64,000 nt of DNA, taken from positions 48,124,722 to 48,188,721 of the forward strand of contig CM065700.1 in NCBI GenBank assembly GCA_017654935.2. Direction: 5' to 3'. Of this stretch, positions 1 through 15,900 are shown in pieces (the stretch's first letter is position 1; every line of letters begins with the position of its first letter). Under the pieces are notes generated by a model. It was not told where the DNA came from and did not search any database. It worked only from the letters and a program-made list of their open reading frames with translations. A program made the translations under genes and the position numbers. Origin of the DNA: Phymorhynchus buccinoides. Lineage: Eukaryota; Mollusca; Gastropoda; Neogastropoda; Raphitomidae.

Positions 1-137
1 AGGAGACATGACAGAGACAGAAAGAGAAAGCAGAGACAGACAGATTCAAAGAGAAGGATTATGCACACACGGATGAGTGCGCTTGCACGCATACATACAC
101 CCCATCCCACACACATAGACACACACAGACACACACA

Positions 138-202
<65 letters not shown>

Positions 203-230
203 GCGCGCGCGCGCACACACACTGCACACG

Positions 231-265
<35 letters not shown>

Positions 266-271
266 GACACA

Positions 272-349
<78 letters not shown>

Positions 350-380
350 CACGCGCGCGCGCGCGCGCGCAGAGGATCAT
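1..380. repeat. (AC)n/(GC)n microsatellite block
   Basis: Bases 112-354 are nearly pure AC, with GC runs at about 188-216 and 354-371. The first ~95 bases are a diverged copy of the non-microsatellite spacer that recurs at about 4825-4910 and 5025-5110 (ACATGACAGAGA...AGAGAAAG...GGATTAT). Open frames here are dipeptide artefacts on both strands. No gene seen. Confidence 0.95.
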
Positions 381-422
381 CTTATAAACACTGAGACTGA
401 TGTTCAGACGTACACTGAACAA

Positions 423-2240
<1,818 letters not shown>

Positions 2241-2459
2241 ATTTAAAACAAGGAAATGTGTCTTGCAGTCAATATAAAAGAATACAAAATACAATGCAAT
2301 ACAATAAATACATACACATAAAAGAGACCGCACACGTTAACAATCCCCCACCCCCCACCACGGCAACACAGTGAAAGGCCAGACAATATAACTTGCCCAT
2401 CATTATGCCGCCATGGTGAAAGAGGGGAAAATGCCCACACGCAAAGACACCCCAACAAA

Positions 2460-2548
2460 TAAACACACAAACACGTGCACGCGCGCGCGCGCGCACGCTC
2501 GCAAACACGCACGTATGCACACACACACACATTTTCTCTTGCATATAA

Positions 2549-2601
<53 letters not shown>

Positions 2602-2827
2602 GTCCACTGTGACCTAATAGCCAACAAAAGAGCTAACATTTTCACAGATTAAACCTAAAGACAAATTATCTAAAACAAAAAACCCAAATCAATTTAAATT
2701 AGAACACACAGATACAGACACACACACATAAACATCGCAGACACCCAAACACACACGCACGCACGCACGCACGCACACACGCACACACACACACACACAC
2801 ACGCACGCACGCACGCACGCGCGCACG

Positions 2828-2872
<45 letters not shown>

Positions 2873-2893
2873 GCACGCACGCACGCGCGCACG

Positions 2894-2961
<68 letters not shown>

Positions 2962-2970
2962 CACACACAC
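2460..2970. repeat. (CA)n with (GCAC)n variants
   Basis: CA tracts at 2516-2530, 2551-2600 and 2705-2970. The last contains two near-identical blocks where CA shifts to ACGC tetramers (about 2756-2830 and 2868-2900), so it has been duplicated internally. Frames are Cys-Val or Thr-His artefacts. Confidence 0.92.
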
Positions 2971-3246
2971 TGCTGCAGAGATTTCTTCACAGTCTTGTAG
3001 ATGATGAGTTCACAACTTGATAGCCTAGTGAAGCATTTCGTGTGTACAGCTCTTGAAGGGAGGTGGGGGGGGGGGGGGGGGTAGAGATAAGATGGGGGTG
3101 GAGAGGGGGGTAGAAAATGTGTGTGTGAACCATAGGCCTTTGTTTCGTAGAATCCAGTCAAGACCAATCCGGCTACCGTAGCGGTCACCGATGAGAAGCC
3201 CCGACCGGCACAGCCCCTGTCTTTCACTGTACCAGTACTTTGACCT

Positions 3247-3660
3247 ATGGCTCCTAACTCCCTAGTATTCAACCTTTGGTGGGTGAGAGTGCTCACTGCA
3301 GCTGCAGGCTCTCCTCCTCCAGGGGATGAGGCGTCAGTCATGTTGAGGTGGTGCAGCAGTCTGGCTTCAAAGGATGTCAATGTAAGAGCAGTTGCCACAC
3401 TTTCTGGAAGACGTTTCCAGCAGAGGGTTCCAGTCTGGGATCGTGCGGGGAAAGAAAGTTCCCTGTCGATACTGAGTCCGATACGATTTGATGTCCAATG
3501 CCAGGGAGTTGGTCTTATCTGGCGCCCACTTTTCTTTTGGCAGGTTGTTGTTGTGGCGTGCTTCAGTTGTCTCAATTTTCAATTTGTACAGTGGGGAGTC
3601 GGGTCTTCTTCTCCTTCCAATATAGTTGTCAAGCTCAGTTCTGATCATTATCACAACTGA
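3247..3660 (-). pseudogene. LINE reverse-transcriptase C-terminal remnant
   Basis: Read on the minus strand, two frames together give the typical C-terminal end of a Jockey/CR1-type LINE polyprotein: a YRTQYRQGTFFPRTIPDWN stretch followed, after a small frameshift, by LPESVATALTLTSFEARLLH. The motif 'FFPRTIxDWNxLP...LxxFxxxL' is common at the end of such ORF2 proteins. The frameshift makes it inactive. The plus-strand open frame over the same bases is a shadow. Confidence 0.7.
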
Positions 3661-3730
3661 AAAGGGCGAAGAGGTCGAAGAGAGAGACTAAAAGAAAAGA
3701 AGAGAAACAAAAACAAAGGAGAGAGAGAGA

Positions 3731-4000
3731 GAATACGAATACGAATACGAATGTTTATTGATGGTTAATAGATAAGCATAGGCTTTTTTACACCATGCCC
3801 TCGAAAATATAAAAACAAATCAAAATGAAAGAAAATTGAAAAAAGCATGAAAAAAGGAGAGGAAAAGGGGGTAGGGGGTAGCAATATCATAACAAATTTA
3901 GAAAACAAAAAACCCTGAAACATTTCAAAGCACATGTATAGAATAAAAGACAAATGATATGAAACAATATTGTATTGATCACACACACACGCGCGCTGCG
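3731..4000 (-). mobile_element. LINE 3' end, family with GAGGGC/ACCCTC-type hairpin
   Basis: On the minus strand, 3808 down to 3731 reads CGAGGGCATGGTGTAAAAAAGC, then CTTAT, then CAATAAACATTCGTATTCG and a short (CT)n. The same layout occurs on the plus strand at 10275, 31155 and 32168: GAGGGC, ATGTAAAnAAGC, a CTTAT/CTTAC box, a pyrimidine CCCTC box, an AATAAA-like string, then (CT)n. The body to the right is a 3' UTR without coding sequence. Confidence 0.7.
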
Positions 4001-4024
4001 CGCACACACACACGCACAAACACA

Positions 4025-4263
<239 letters not shown>

Positions 4264-4651
4264 GGGTAGACAGCCAGACAACCGGCCAGACTGGGGGTCT
4301 TCTTCCTTCTCTCTTGCAGTGAGGGCCAGGCGAGATCTTCCAGCCGTTGTCCACACTGGAGGTGGCCTTGTAGCCCTGCATGGTCCACCTTGCTGCATGC
4401 ACGCCTCTGGACTGTTTCACTATGAAGCCCAATCTGAAACTGGAATAGCAGCTGCCCCCTCTGCTATCTGGCAGTCATGGTCGGAAACGACAGACAGCCA
4501 TAACTCGACTGCCACCAAGGCAATCCTGTTTTCTCTTTTGTCTAACTGCTGTTCGCCATTCTGCCTTTCACTTGCATATATAGATCACACATGCACGCGC
4601 ACGCATACACACACACACACACACAACCTTGTGGGCATTAAACTGAAGAAC

Positions 4652-6640
<1,989 letters not shown>

Positions 6641-6660
6641 TTTTAGTAGTAGTAGTAGTA

Positions 6661-6860
6661 GGTACTTTACAGTCACAGAGGCGTCTCTGTGAAATTCGGG
6701 TTGCTCACACCTGGAGAGCGTGTCGCACCACCAATTTGTTTTTTTTTGCATTCGATCGTTATGCGACTGATGATGGAGGGGGGGGGGGGGGGGGTTACAT
6801 CTTTGACCAAATGACAACTTTTTCGTTGCCACTGGGTTTAACGTGTGCAACCCAGGCTTA
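6661..6860 (+). repeat. Interspersed repeat family R1, copy 1
   Basis: Begins near GGTACTTTACAGTCACAGAG and ends after TCGTTGCCACTGGGTTTAAC. Two longer copies occur at 52145-52420 and 62176-62440, both continuing through GGGCACAC(G/A)GGACCTCGGT. Each has a poly-T stretch, a TGCGAC/TGTGACTG box and a G-rich stretch in the same order. Family name not known to me. Confidence 0.8.
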
Positions 6861-6862
6861 AG

Positions 6863-7022
6863 GCTGTATCAGACCAATTGACATGGGCTAGAACACCAAG
6901 GCTACATCAAAATGTTGTTATGCTATGCATAGTTATGCGGGGGTTGTCTTTAGCCATGACAAGCTACTAGCATAGCATCATCAGTCTCCAAAATCCCCCG
7001 AAGACGGAATGTGGCTGCCAAC
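6863..7022 (+). repeat. Interspersed repeat family R2, copy 1 (partial)
   Basis: Shares GCTACATCAAAATGTTGTTA, a 'CATGACAAGCT' box and CCCCCGAAGACGGA with copies at 57600-57885 (plus) and 19000-19285 (minus). This copy stops at GCCAACATGGCGGG and lacks the downstream half seen in the other two. Confidence 0.8.
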
Positions 7023-7696
7023 ATGGCGGGATACAGCCCTTCCCTTTCCCCCACCCCCTCTCCCTCTTTTTGTTCACATATTTTCTATCAGTATCATCCG
7101 GTTGTGGTTTTCTGTTGGATTTTGTTTGAGACCCACACACAAACACACACACATACACAAACACACACACATACACAAACACACACACATACAAAAACAT
7201 GCACGTGCGACACACACTTAAACGCTATGCATATTTATATATGCATGATATACAAAGAAAATGTGCATTGTGCATACCGAGAAATAGTCTCTATCCCAAC
7301 TCTTAAATATAAACATTCTGTATCCCCCCCTCCCCTACACACACCACCCATCCTAATTCATTGACATCAATCAGTCTCGCCTTTTACACCAACACCAAGA
7401 TTTTTTTGATTTTTTTTGTGATCTTTTGTAAACATCAATCAATCTCTAAAGTCTGTCGGTCTGTGTCTCCTATCCTCCTCCCCACTCTCTCCTCCTACTC
7501 TCCTCGAAAATGTGTTCTTATGCATCCTTTGTCTTTTCCTTCCTTCCTGTAAGTGACCACAGTCAAACTTGACTATTCTGTCACTGTAGAAATTGGGGAT
7601 CTGCGGAAGAGCGCCTTAATACAGGGGGAGGGGGTAGAGGTGGAGGGAATTGGGCGAGGAGCGGGGGAGGGGGGAGGGGGGAGGGTTGCTGGATAA
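7023..7696. other. Simple-sequence-rich stretch, no gene
   Basis: Contains a short array of CACACAAA/CATACACAAA units at 7130-7200 and pyrimidine-rich DNA. Nothing coding was recognised. Confidence 0.6.
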
Positions 7697-7831
7697 TTAC
7701 TTGGAGGCCATCGACACAAAGGTGCCGATGGTCTTGGCCTGCACAGCTTCCTGGGGCAGCTCCTTCCAGTCGTGGATTGTGCATGGGAGGAAGCTGGCTT
7801 GTCGGTACCGAGTTCGACAGAAGATCTGAGA
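7697..7831 (-). pseudogene. LINE C-terminal remnant ending in a stop
   Basis: The minus strand reads ...FCRTRYRQASFLPCTIHDWK, then ELPQEAVQAKTIGTFVSMAS, then K and TAA at 7699-7697. This resembles the C-terminus of Jockey/CR1-like LINE polyproteins (RTxxYQxSFFPxTIxDWNxLP...TFxS). Only the last ~40 residues are visible; the sequence upstream (to the right) is not alignable by eye. Confidence 0.65.
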
Positions 7832-7929
7832 GATCTCCCCCCTCCCTCCTCCCCCAACCCTCTCTGCAGTTCAATTTTTACCACCCACTACTCTCTCTCT
7901 CTCCTATTCAACCCCCACTGGCTTCCACC

Positions 7930-8270
7930 TCTCATGGTGGGGGAGCTTACAGAGAGGAGCCCGGCAGTGGGTGGCTGCCTTGTGCCTCCATTCGGGGAGC
8001 TGGTCGACCCCGCAATCCACGAGTCTCTCCCCATGGGGATACCGGGAAGCCTTTCGTATTAATAGTTCCCCCACCTTCTGGAAGTTCTGTGCTTGTAAGT
8101 TCCTCTAATATGTTCCCCTCTTTGACTCTGCCTTTTCCCTCTGCTTTCTCTCATCTACTATCTTTCTCCCTTACTGGTTCATTCTGCTGCCTTTTTTCTA
8201 TAAAAACCCTTTCAACTTTTTCCTTTTTACAATTTTTGACACGCCAGCTTTTTGTGTTGCTCACTGGCAT
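7930..8270 (+). repeat. Interspersed segment paralogous to 49420-49860
   Basis: Shares CCCCATGGGGATAC / CCCCGTGGGGATAC, TTCTGGAAGTTCTGTGCTTG and TTTGACTCTGCCTTTTCCCT with the region around 49425-49790. The copy at 49 kb carries an extra TIR element (49518-49740) that is absent here near 8118, so this copy serves as an empty site. Confidence 0.75.
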
Positions 8271-8462
8271 CTAGGCATGAGACCTTGTGCACTTGAGTGG
8301 GCAGCCGTTGTCCATTCTGCAGTGCATATTTGCCTATAATATGGTCTTTATTATGTATTTTAGCTTACTAGAATGTTTGTTATCCTTTCTTACTGTTTTT
8401 GTAGCTTGGATCCAACAAGCAAAGCAGAAGGGCTGACGTTTCCAGCACTGTCTAGATTGATG

Positions 8463-9135
8463 GGCTAGGTGTCATGTTATGAATAGACGATTTTCTGAGA
8501 AAAAAACCTAGGGGAGAGCACTTCGTGAAAATTAGAGTTGTTTACCTCGACATACTCGGTCAAACACCAAAGCAACAATAACATCGAAGAGTGAAGCAAA
8601 GCGAGTGAACGATTTGCAAACATTTTAAATAGAAAGAGGGGTTACAAACTGATCTAACTTGCAAAACGTCGAGAACTCAGATGGCTTGATAGAGAACAGA
8701 TGCGAGAAACACAAACTGAGTGTGTCTAGATTTAGATCTACTCAAACGCAGCATGTTCGGGGGGTGATTGTTACCATCTGGGGGGGGAGGGGGGGGGGGG
8801 GGGGGGGGGCAATTGCTATCATACAGTCTTGACATGTAGGGTTCCCCTGACCAAAGATGCTTCACAATAATAAGGGGTACCATTATAAACAACGTGTTAA
8901 CGGGCAGAAAGTTACTACTTTCAGACAGTTATCATGCATTTTTGGAAAGGGGTGACTCTACAGATGTCAAAAATATACATGATAGTAATTCCCCCCACCC
9001 GATGGTAATCATCCCTATTTTGGGGATCTACCTGATGGTAAAGTAACTTTCCCTGTTTGACCGATTGAATTAGGCAAGATCACTCCCATACACCATAAGA
9101 TTACTCTCCTTAATTATTTCCGAACAATTCATATT
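8463..9135 (+). repeat. Interspersed repeat family R3, copy 1
   Basis: Begins near GAATAGACGATTTTCTGAG and ends near TTAATTATTTCCGAACAATTC. It matches 10650-11060 in order, including GTGAAAATTAGAGTTGTTTA and GTTTGACCGATTGAATTAGG. This copy has extra internal sequence with a G run (about 8790-8809). Confidence 0.75.
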
Positions 9136-9314
9136 GTACTATATTTTTTGGGCATATTTCCAGGTTGTTGACCGTTGTTAAGATTTATTGATTCATTGAT
9201 ACATGGTCGAACTTTACGCAGTGACAGTCCTGAGATGACCGATGGGACTATAATAGACTAACTAACTCCTATTTTTATAACACATCTGTACTGTTAAAAA
9301 TTCTGGACTTTCCT

Positions 9315-9402
9315 GGTGTTGCACTGCCTCCAGGATCATTCCCACCATATTTATATCTGGTGTTGCATTGCCTCCAGGATCGTTCCCACCATCTTTATAT
9401 CT
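9315..9402 (+). repeat. 44-bp tandem duplication
   Basis: Two copies of a 44-base unit starting GGTGTTGCACTGCCTCCAGG, at 9315 and 9359, with few substitutions. No function apparent. The rest of 9136-10050 holds AT-rich sequence and a C-rich stretch (9810-9850), with no gene seen. Confidence 0.85.
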
Positions 9403-10121
9403 ACTAATGTCCCATATGTGTCTGTTCCAGACCGGAGGGCGCTAAACAGATTTTCATTCAACAAACTCCTATTCAAAGAGCACAAGGTAATACAGTTTCT
9501 TACACAGAGTGTTCAAAAAGCGTTCACAAATCCAAAGAGATGATTACTCTTTCAAGTCTTTGAGAATGCATAGAACTTAACATGTGCATGTGAGCAATTT
9601 TATTTTTAAAAACATATCTGCTCCATTGTATGAGTGCTCAATCCCCTTGAAATGAACTTGTATGAGTATACTCAATAAAATAGTTTAAATTACGGGGCTC
9701 TAAGCGCTTCACAAAGAAGTTAAAAACCTGAGCAAAAACAACAACAAAACAACGCACTTATAAGGAACAACCTGAAACAACAAAATCACGATAACTACAT
9801 TTACGTCAACCCCCTCCCCTCCCCCCACCCACCCCCCCACCCCCTTTCACACTCCCCTAGAATTCAAACCATTACAAATAGCGTTTTCCACGCAAAAGGC
9901 ATTTTCTCACACTACCCGCCCACCCCTGCATTCACCATCCCCCTTCATAATAGCTTACTCAGAAAGCTATGCGTGAGTAGTACATTCCTTTGTTTGAGTG
10001 CAAAAGGTTTAAATCTTCTTCATTAAATTAAATTTCATTATTCATTGTTCTCTCTCTCTCTCTCTCTCCCTCTCTCATCTCTCTCCCTCTCTCTCTCTCC
10101 CCTCTCTCTCTCTCTCTCCCC

Positions 10122-10156
<35 letters not shown>

Positions 10157-10336
10157 TTCCCATGTTCTTCATTTTACTGTGAACATGCCTGTTGTTATTT
10201 TATATTCTTGTTATGCATTTTATACTTTTTGTTGTTGTCTTCCTTTCCTTAGTGTTTGGCTTTTCTTTTTCCCCTCGAGGGCATGATGTAAAGAAGCTTG
10301 AGCTTACCCGTTTACCCTCATTAAACATTCATACTC
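10157..10336 (+). mobile_element. 5'-truncated LINE 3' end inside (CT)n
   Basis: A ~180-bp insert flanked on both sides by (CT)n (10050-10156 and from 10337). It ends CTCGAGGGCATGATGTAAAG, AGCTTGAGCTTACCCG, TTTACCCTCATTAAACATTC, which matches the 3' ends at 31150, 32165 and (minus) 3808. GAGGGC and ACCCTC could pair as a stem. No coding sequence remains. Confidence 0.8.
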
Positions 10337-10388
10337 TCTCTCTCTCTCTCTCTCTCGTCCCTCCCCAGTGTTCAGTGTTCTTCAGTGT

Positions 10389-10420
<32 letters not shown>

Positions 10421-10548
10421 TATCTCTCATCCCTCCCCAGTGTTCAGTGTTCTCTCTCTCTCTCTCTCTCCCCTCCCTCCACCTACTCCCTCCATTTAGC
10501 CCCACCCACCCCACCCCATCCCCCCTTATCCCTGGGTGCATAGACAGT

Positions 10549-10602
10549 TCACAGAATGCCGATCTTTGAAGCGAAGAACTTCCCGTCCCCTTGGGTGGAA
10601 GC
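10549..10602 (-). CDS. ARL6IP4: ARL6IP4 (SR-25) exon 5, C-terminal coding exon
   Basis: Acceptor TTTGTTGCAG precedes 10602. The exon enters in phase 0, which is what exon 4 requires, and encodes ASTQGDGKFFASKIGIL before TGA at 10551-10549. From memory of the vertebrate protein, the C-terminus is about 17-18 residues with ATRGD at its start, so length and the 'xTxGDG' core fit, but the tail is diverged. Residues 248-264 of the assembled 264-residue protein. Phase, splice site and position support the call; conservation alone would not. The next intron upstream is about 6.4 kb and full of transposons. Confidence 0.75.
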   Translation of the reverse strand, partial: ASTQGDGKFFASKIGIL

Positions 10603-10649
10603 CTGCAACAAACAGAGACGTTCTCCTGCATCACTCAACGCGCAGCATC

Positions 10650-11060
10650 GTGCTTCAATAGACGATTTTCGGAAAAAATGGGGGAGAGCACTTTGTGAAA
10701 ATTAGAGTTGTTTATCTCCATTACTCGGTCAAATACCATAGCGACAATACAATAATGGTGTTGAAGCTTGAAACCGCAGGATGCGAGTCAGCGACTTGCA
10801 AACATTTTGTAGAAAAATAAGGGGTGGCCAGTTAAAGTGATCAATAGAACTTGCACTGTGACGTACAAATATAAATGACATCAAATTTAGAATGACGCAC
10901 TGCATTCTACATGCTGTGTGTCTCCTCAAACACACAAAGCGAGGGCTGGGGATTTACCTGATGGTAGAGTAACTTCCCCAGTTTGACCGATTGAATTAGG
11001 CAAGAGAACTCCTACACACCATCAAATTACTCCCCTTAATTATTTCCGAACAATTCCTTT
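10650..11060 (+). repeat. Interspersed repeat family R3, copy 2
   Basis: Shorter copy of the 8463-9135 repeat: same start (AATAGACGATTTTC), same TTAGAGTTGTTTAT box and same end (GACCGATTGAATTAGGCAAG through TTCCGAACAATTCC). Lies in ARL6IP4 intron 4. Bases 11061-11786 to its right are AT- and pyrimidine-rich with no gene seen. Confidence 0.75.
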
Positions 11061-11875
11061 TGACAAGAAGCATGTTGCACAACACCGTAAGTCAACAGTC
11101 ATAAGTTTCTTTATTGTCCATTGGCATTGTACAACGCACATGGAAACTTGTCTTCCACCGTGTAAAATAAAAATATGAAATAAAAAAGTATGAAACATAA
11201 ATTTACATTAAAACAAATATGTAACTCTCACACCACACCCAATCATTCATCCGCTCTCCGCTATCTTGCTCACGCATCATGCAACCCACCACCACTTCCG
11301 CCTTCATTTTTAACCCTTTCTTTTCTTTTTTCCTTCCTTTCCTCCTTTTTCCTTGTCCCTTTTCTCTCCCCTCCCCCCTTTTTCCCCCTTCCCTTTTTTA
11401 TTTATTTTTATTTTTTAGGTAGGCTTTTTCCCGCTCTCTTTCATCCTATTGTCTGTGTGGCTGACTAAGATGGACAACGATTCCAAGATTGTTGGATCAT
11501 AAAACTGGGCATAAATGTGAAAACACCCTTTAATTTACAGTAATATACTAAGTATTGCATTACGAACAGCAAGACCTACAAGACCTTGGACCTCTCTCTC
11601 TCTATCTCTCTTTCCCTCTCTCTCTCTCTCAAAAGATTGTGCATATTTACGCACTAGAGCTCTCAAATGCCCCCTTAGAATCTCAAACAATGTGTGAGAT
11701 CTACCCTTCAAAATCTCAATTTTAAATTAAAATGATTATTTTGTTTGATGACAAGGTCGTCGATTGCTCATTTTGTTTTTGATGAATTAATCATCGTATT
11801 CATATACAAGTTATTTGTAATCATTCCAATTGTCCAGTAGACTTTTGAGAGAGTTAGTGCTTGGTGCTCTTTTAA

Positions 11876-12113
11876 CCCTTTAACCGCCAACATCACATTA
11901 TTGCACCACAATGATTTAACACCCACGTCAATAAAAGGCATCAAATTAGGGTCTGTTATCCAAAGACCCTGTTCTCTTGATTTTGGGAGTTGGGGATAGG
12001 CCTTACTTTAAATATGTCACAGAGGAATCCCCAATATTACAGACAGATTTTTTTCTCTACCCAGGTAAGTTTAATGGACATGTTTTGCTCAAAAATGGCT
12101 GGCAGCGAAAGGG
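11876..12113 (-). mobile_element. TTAA-flanked MITE (piggyBac-like), single-unit copy
   Basis: Imperfect inverted ends CCCTTTAACCGCCA and (reverse complement) CCCTTTCGCTGCCA, flanked by TTAA at 11872-11875 and 12114-12117. TTAA targets with CCC...GGG ends are typical of piggyBac-type elements. No transposase is encoded (238 bp). It contains one copy of the 77-bp unit that is amplified 42-fold in the related element at 12993-16387, in opposite orientation. Confidence 0.85.
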
Positions 12114-12271
12114 TTAAGGCTAAGAGGTATCTTATTCCATAAGGGTGCAATTCATTGTTACTAAAGGAAAATGTCCTTGTGTTAGTATAACAAGGTTCAA
12201 TCAATATTTTGTCCGTACTGTTTCTTGTTTTGTCATAATCAGATAGTTTAAACAAATCAGTTATATTTATA

Positions 12272-12782
12272 CAGTGGAACCTCCCTTATAAGACCTTCAA
12301 AAATGATCCAAAATGAGGTCTTATAAAGGAGGGGTATTATAAGGGAGGTAAGCTTAATACTTACAAAGAAGGGCAATGTCTCAGAGAAGTAGGTCTTATG
12401 TGGAAGGGAGTCTTATAATGGGAGGTCTGTCTGTATGTCTGTCTCTTTCTCTTTCTCTCTCTCGTTCTCTTTCTCTCTCTATCATTATAAGTGTGGGTGT
12501 GAGTGTGATTTGTTAATAGTGTGGCCTGGGATCAGTGTGAGTGTTTCAAGTTGGTTGCGAAAGTGTACTGTAGATTATGTCATTCATTATTTGGGCGTGA
12601 TTGAGAAATTGACTGAGGGATCAGGGAAGGGGGTGTTGGTCAATGTTTGATGTATACTTTTTGTTCATTGTGTTTACTATTCATTTTAGTGATTTTTGTA
12701 AAGCGCTTAGAGCTTAAAGATTAGGCGCTATAAAAGTTGTCTTAATAAATAAATAAATAAATAAATAAGGGAGGTTCCACTG
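12272..12782 (+). mobile_element. TA-flanked MITE with 18-bp perfect TIRs
   Basis: Ends are CAGTGGAACCTCCCTTAT and its exact reverse complement, flanked by TA (12270-12271, 12783-12784). This is the signature of Tc1/mariner-superfamily elements; the CAGT start recalls pogo/Tigger-like TIRs, which is inference. The 511-bp interior has no transposase. Near its right end are GTAAAGCGCTTAGAGC and a (AAAT)n stretch like SINE/LINE tails, so it may carry another insertion. Confidence 0.88.
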
Positions 12783-12992
12783 TATCATCAATTGAATTGA
12801 AAACTTTATAGCACTGAATCAGGTCACCCCTTCTCCTTCTTGCTTTCAAGGATGGCAAACCCAAATACTGTAACCTTTCACTATAAGAGTAGTTTTGTAT
12901 TCAGAATGGAAAATAGGGGTATAGTTTCTCCTTGTTGTATTTTGGTCTTCACCCTTTAGAATTTGAAACTGGGGGTGAAAATACCCCCTTAA

Positions 12993-15900
12993 CCCTTTCA
13001 CCGCCAGTCATATTTAAGCCAAATAAATCCATTAAATTTACCTGGATAAAGAACAAAATCCATCTGCAGTATTGGGGATTCTTCTGTGACGTATATAAAA
13101 TAAGGTCTACCCGTACTTCCCAGAACTGAGACAATAGGGTCTTTGGATAATAGACCCAAATTTGATGCCTTTTAGTGACATAGGTGTTAAATCACTGTGG
13201 TGCTAAGACAATAGGGTCTTTGGATAACAGACCCCAATTTGATGCCTTTTAGTGACCTAGGTGTTGAATCACTGTGGTGCTAAGACAATAGGGTCTTTGG
13301 ATAATAGACCCAAATTTGATGCCTTTTAGTGACCTAGGTGTTGAATCACTGTGGTGCTAAGACAATAGGGTCTTTGGATAACAGACCCCAATTTGATGCC
13401 TTTTAGCGACATAGGTGTTAAGTCACTGTGGTGCTAAGACAATAGGGTCTTTGGATAACAGACCCCAATTTGATGCCTTTTAGTGACATAGGTGTTAAAT
13501 CACTGTGGTGCTAAGACAATAGGGTCTTTGGATAATAGACCCCAATTTGATGCCTTTTAGTGACATAGGTGTTAAATCACTGTGGTGCTAAGACAATAGG
13601 GTCTTTGGATAACAGACCCCAATTTGATGCCTTTTAGTGACATAGGTGTTAAATCACTGTGGTGCTAAGACAATAGGGTCTTTGGATAATAGACCCCAAT
13701 TTGATGCCTTTTAGTGACATAGGTGCTAAATCACTGTGGTGCTAAGACAATAGGGTCTTTGGATAATAGACCCCAATTTGATGCCTTTTAGTGACATAGG
13801 TGTTAAATCACTGTGGTGCTAAGACAATAGGGTCTTTGGATAATAGACCCCAATTTGATGCCTTTTAGTGACATAGGTGTTAAATCACTGTGGTGCTAAG
13901 ACAATAGGGTCTTTGGATAATAGACCCCAATTTGATGCCTTTTAGTGACATAGGTGTTAAATCACTGTGGTGCTAAGACAATAGGGTCTTTGGATAACAG
14001 ACCCCAATTTGATGCCTTTTAGTGACATAGGTGTTAAGTCACTGTGGTGCTAAGACAATAGGGTCTTTGGATAACAGACCCCAATTTGATGCCTTTTAGT
14101 GACATAGGTGTTGAATCACTGTGGTGCTAAGACAATAGGGTCTTTGGATAACAGACCCCAATTTGATGCCTTTTAGTGACATAGGTGTTGAATCACTGTG
14201 GTGCTAAGACAATAAGGTATTTGGATAATAGACCCCAATTTGATGCCTTTTAGTGACATAGGTGTTAAATCACTGTGGTGCTAAGACAATAGGGTCTTTG
14301 GATAACAGACCCCAATTTGATGCCTTTTAGTGACATAGGTGTTGAATCACTGTGGTGCTAAGACAATAGGGTCTTTGGATAACAGACCCAAATTTGATGC
14401 CTTTTAGTGACATAGGTGTTAAATCACTGTGGTGCTAAGACAATAGGGTCTGTGGATAACAGACCCCAATTTGATGCCTTTTAGTGACATAGGTGTTAAA
14501 TCACTGTGGTGCTAAGACAATAGGGTCTTTGGATAACAGACCCCAATTTGATGCCTTTTAGTGACATAGGTGTTAAATCACTGTGGTGCTAAGACAATAG
14601 GGTCTTTGGATAACAGACCCCAATTTGATGCCTTTTAGTGACATAGGTGTTAAATCACTGTGGTGCTAAGACAATAGGGTCTTTGGATAACAGACCCCAA
14701 CTTGATGCCTTTTAGTGACATAGGTGTTAAATCACTGTGGTGCTAAAACAATAGGGTCTTTGGATAACAGACCCCAATTTGATGCCTTTTAGTGACATAG
14801 GTGTTGAATCACTGTGGTGCTAAGACAATAGGGTCTTTGGATAACAGACCCCAATTTGATGCCTTTTAGTGACATAGGTGTTAAATCACTGTGGTGCTAA
14901 GACAATAGGGTCTTTGGATAACAGACCCCAATTTGATGCCTTTTAGTGACATAGGTGTTGAATCACTGTGGTGCTAAGACAATAGGGTCTTTGGATAATA
15001 GACCCCAATTTGATGCCTTTTAGTGACATAGGTGTTAAATCACTGTGGTGCTAAGACAATAGGGTCTTTGGATAACAGACCCCAATTTGATGCCTTTTAG
15101 TGACATAGGTGTTAAATCACTGTGGTGCTAAGACAACAGGGTCTTTGGATAACAGACCCCAATTTGATGCCTTTTAGTGACATAGGTGTTAAATCACTGT
15201 GGTGCTAAGACAACAGGGTCTTTGGATAACAGACCCCAATTTGATGCCTTTTAGTGACATAGGTGTTAAATCACTGTGGTGCTAAGACAATAGGGTCTTT
15301 GGATAACAGACCCCAATTTGATGCCTTTTAGTGACATAGGTGTTGAATCACTGTGGTGCTAAGACAATAGGGTCTTTGGATAATAGACCCCAATTTGATG
15401 CCTTTTAGTGACATAGGGGTTAAATCACTGTGGTGCTAAGACAATAGGGTCTTTGGATAACAGACCCAAATTTGATGCCTTTTAGTGACATAGGTGTTAA
15501 ATCACTGTGGTGCTAAGACAATAGGGTCTTTGGATAACAGACCCCAATTTGATGCCTTTTGGTGACATAGGTGTTAAATCACTGTGGTGCTAAGACAATA
15601 GGGTCTTTGGATAACAGACCCCAATTTGATGCCTTTTAGTGACATAGGTGTTAAATCACTGTGGTGCTAAGACAACAGGGTCTTTGGATAACAGACCCCA
15701 ATTTGATGCCTTTTAGTGACATAGGTGTTAAATCACTGTGGTGCTAAGACAACAGGGTCTTTGGATAACAGACCCCAATTTGATGCCTTTTAGTGACATA
15801 GGGGTTAAATCACTGTGGTGCTAAGACAATAGGGTCTTTGGATAACAGACCCCAATTTGATGCCTTTTAGTGACCTAGGTGTTGAATCACTGTGGTGCTA

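Larger units (their letters stand above)
11787..12988 (-). pseudogene. CR1-like LINE RT C-terminal fragment, split by two DNA elements
   Basis: Minus-strand coding remnant in three pieces: 12988-12783, 12271-12114 and 11875-11787. It reads SYSERLQYLGLPSLKARRRR, GDLIQCYKVFNSIDD, then LFKLSDYDKTRNSTDKI, then LWNKIP...LLDNW and TAA at 11789-11787. It aligns with the C-terminus of the LINE at 33174-35890. A TA-flanked element (12272-12782) and a TTAA-flanked element (11876-12113) interrupt it; dropping each with one copy of its target restores the frame at that junction. Other stops and small frameshifts mark it as dead. Confidence 0.85.
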
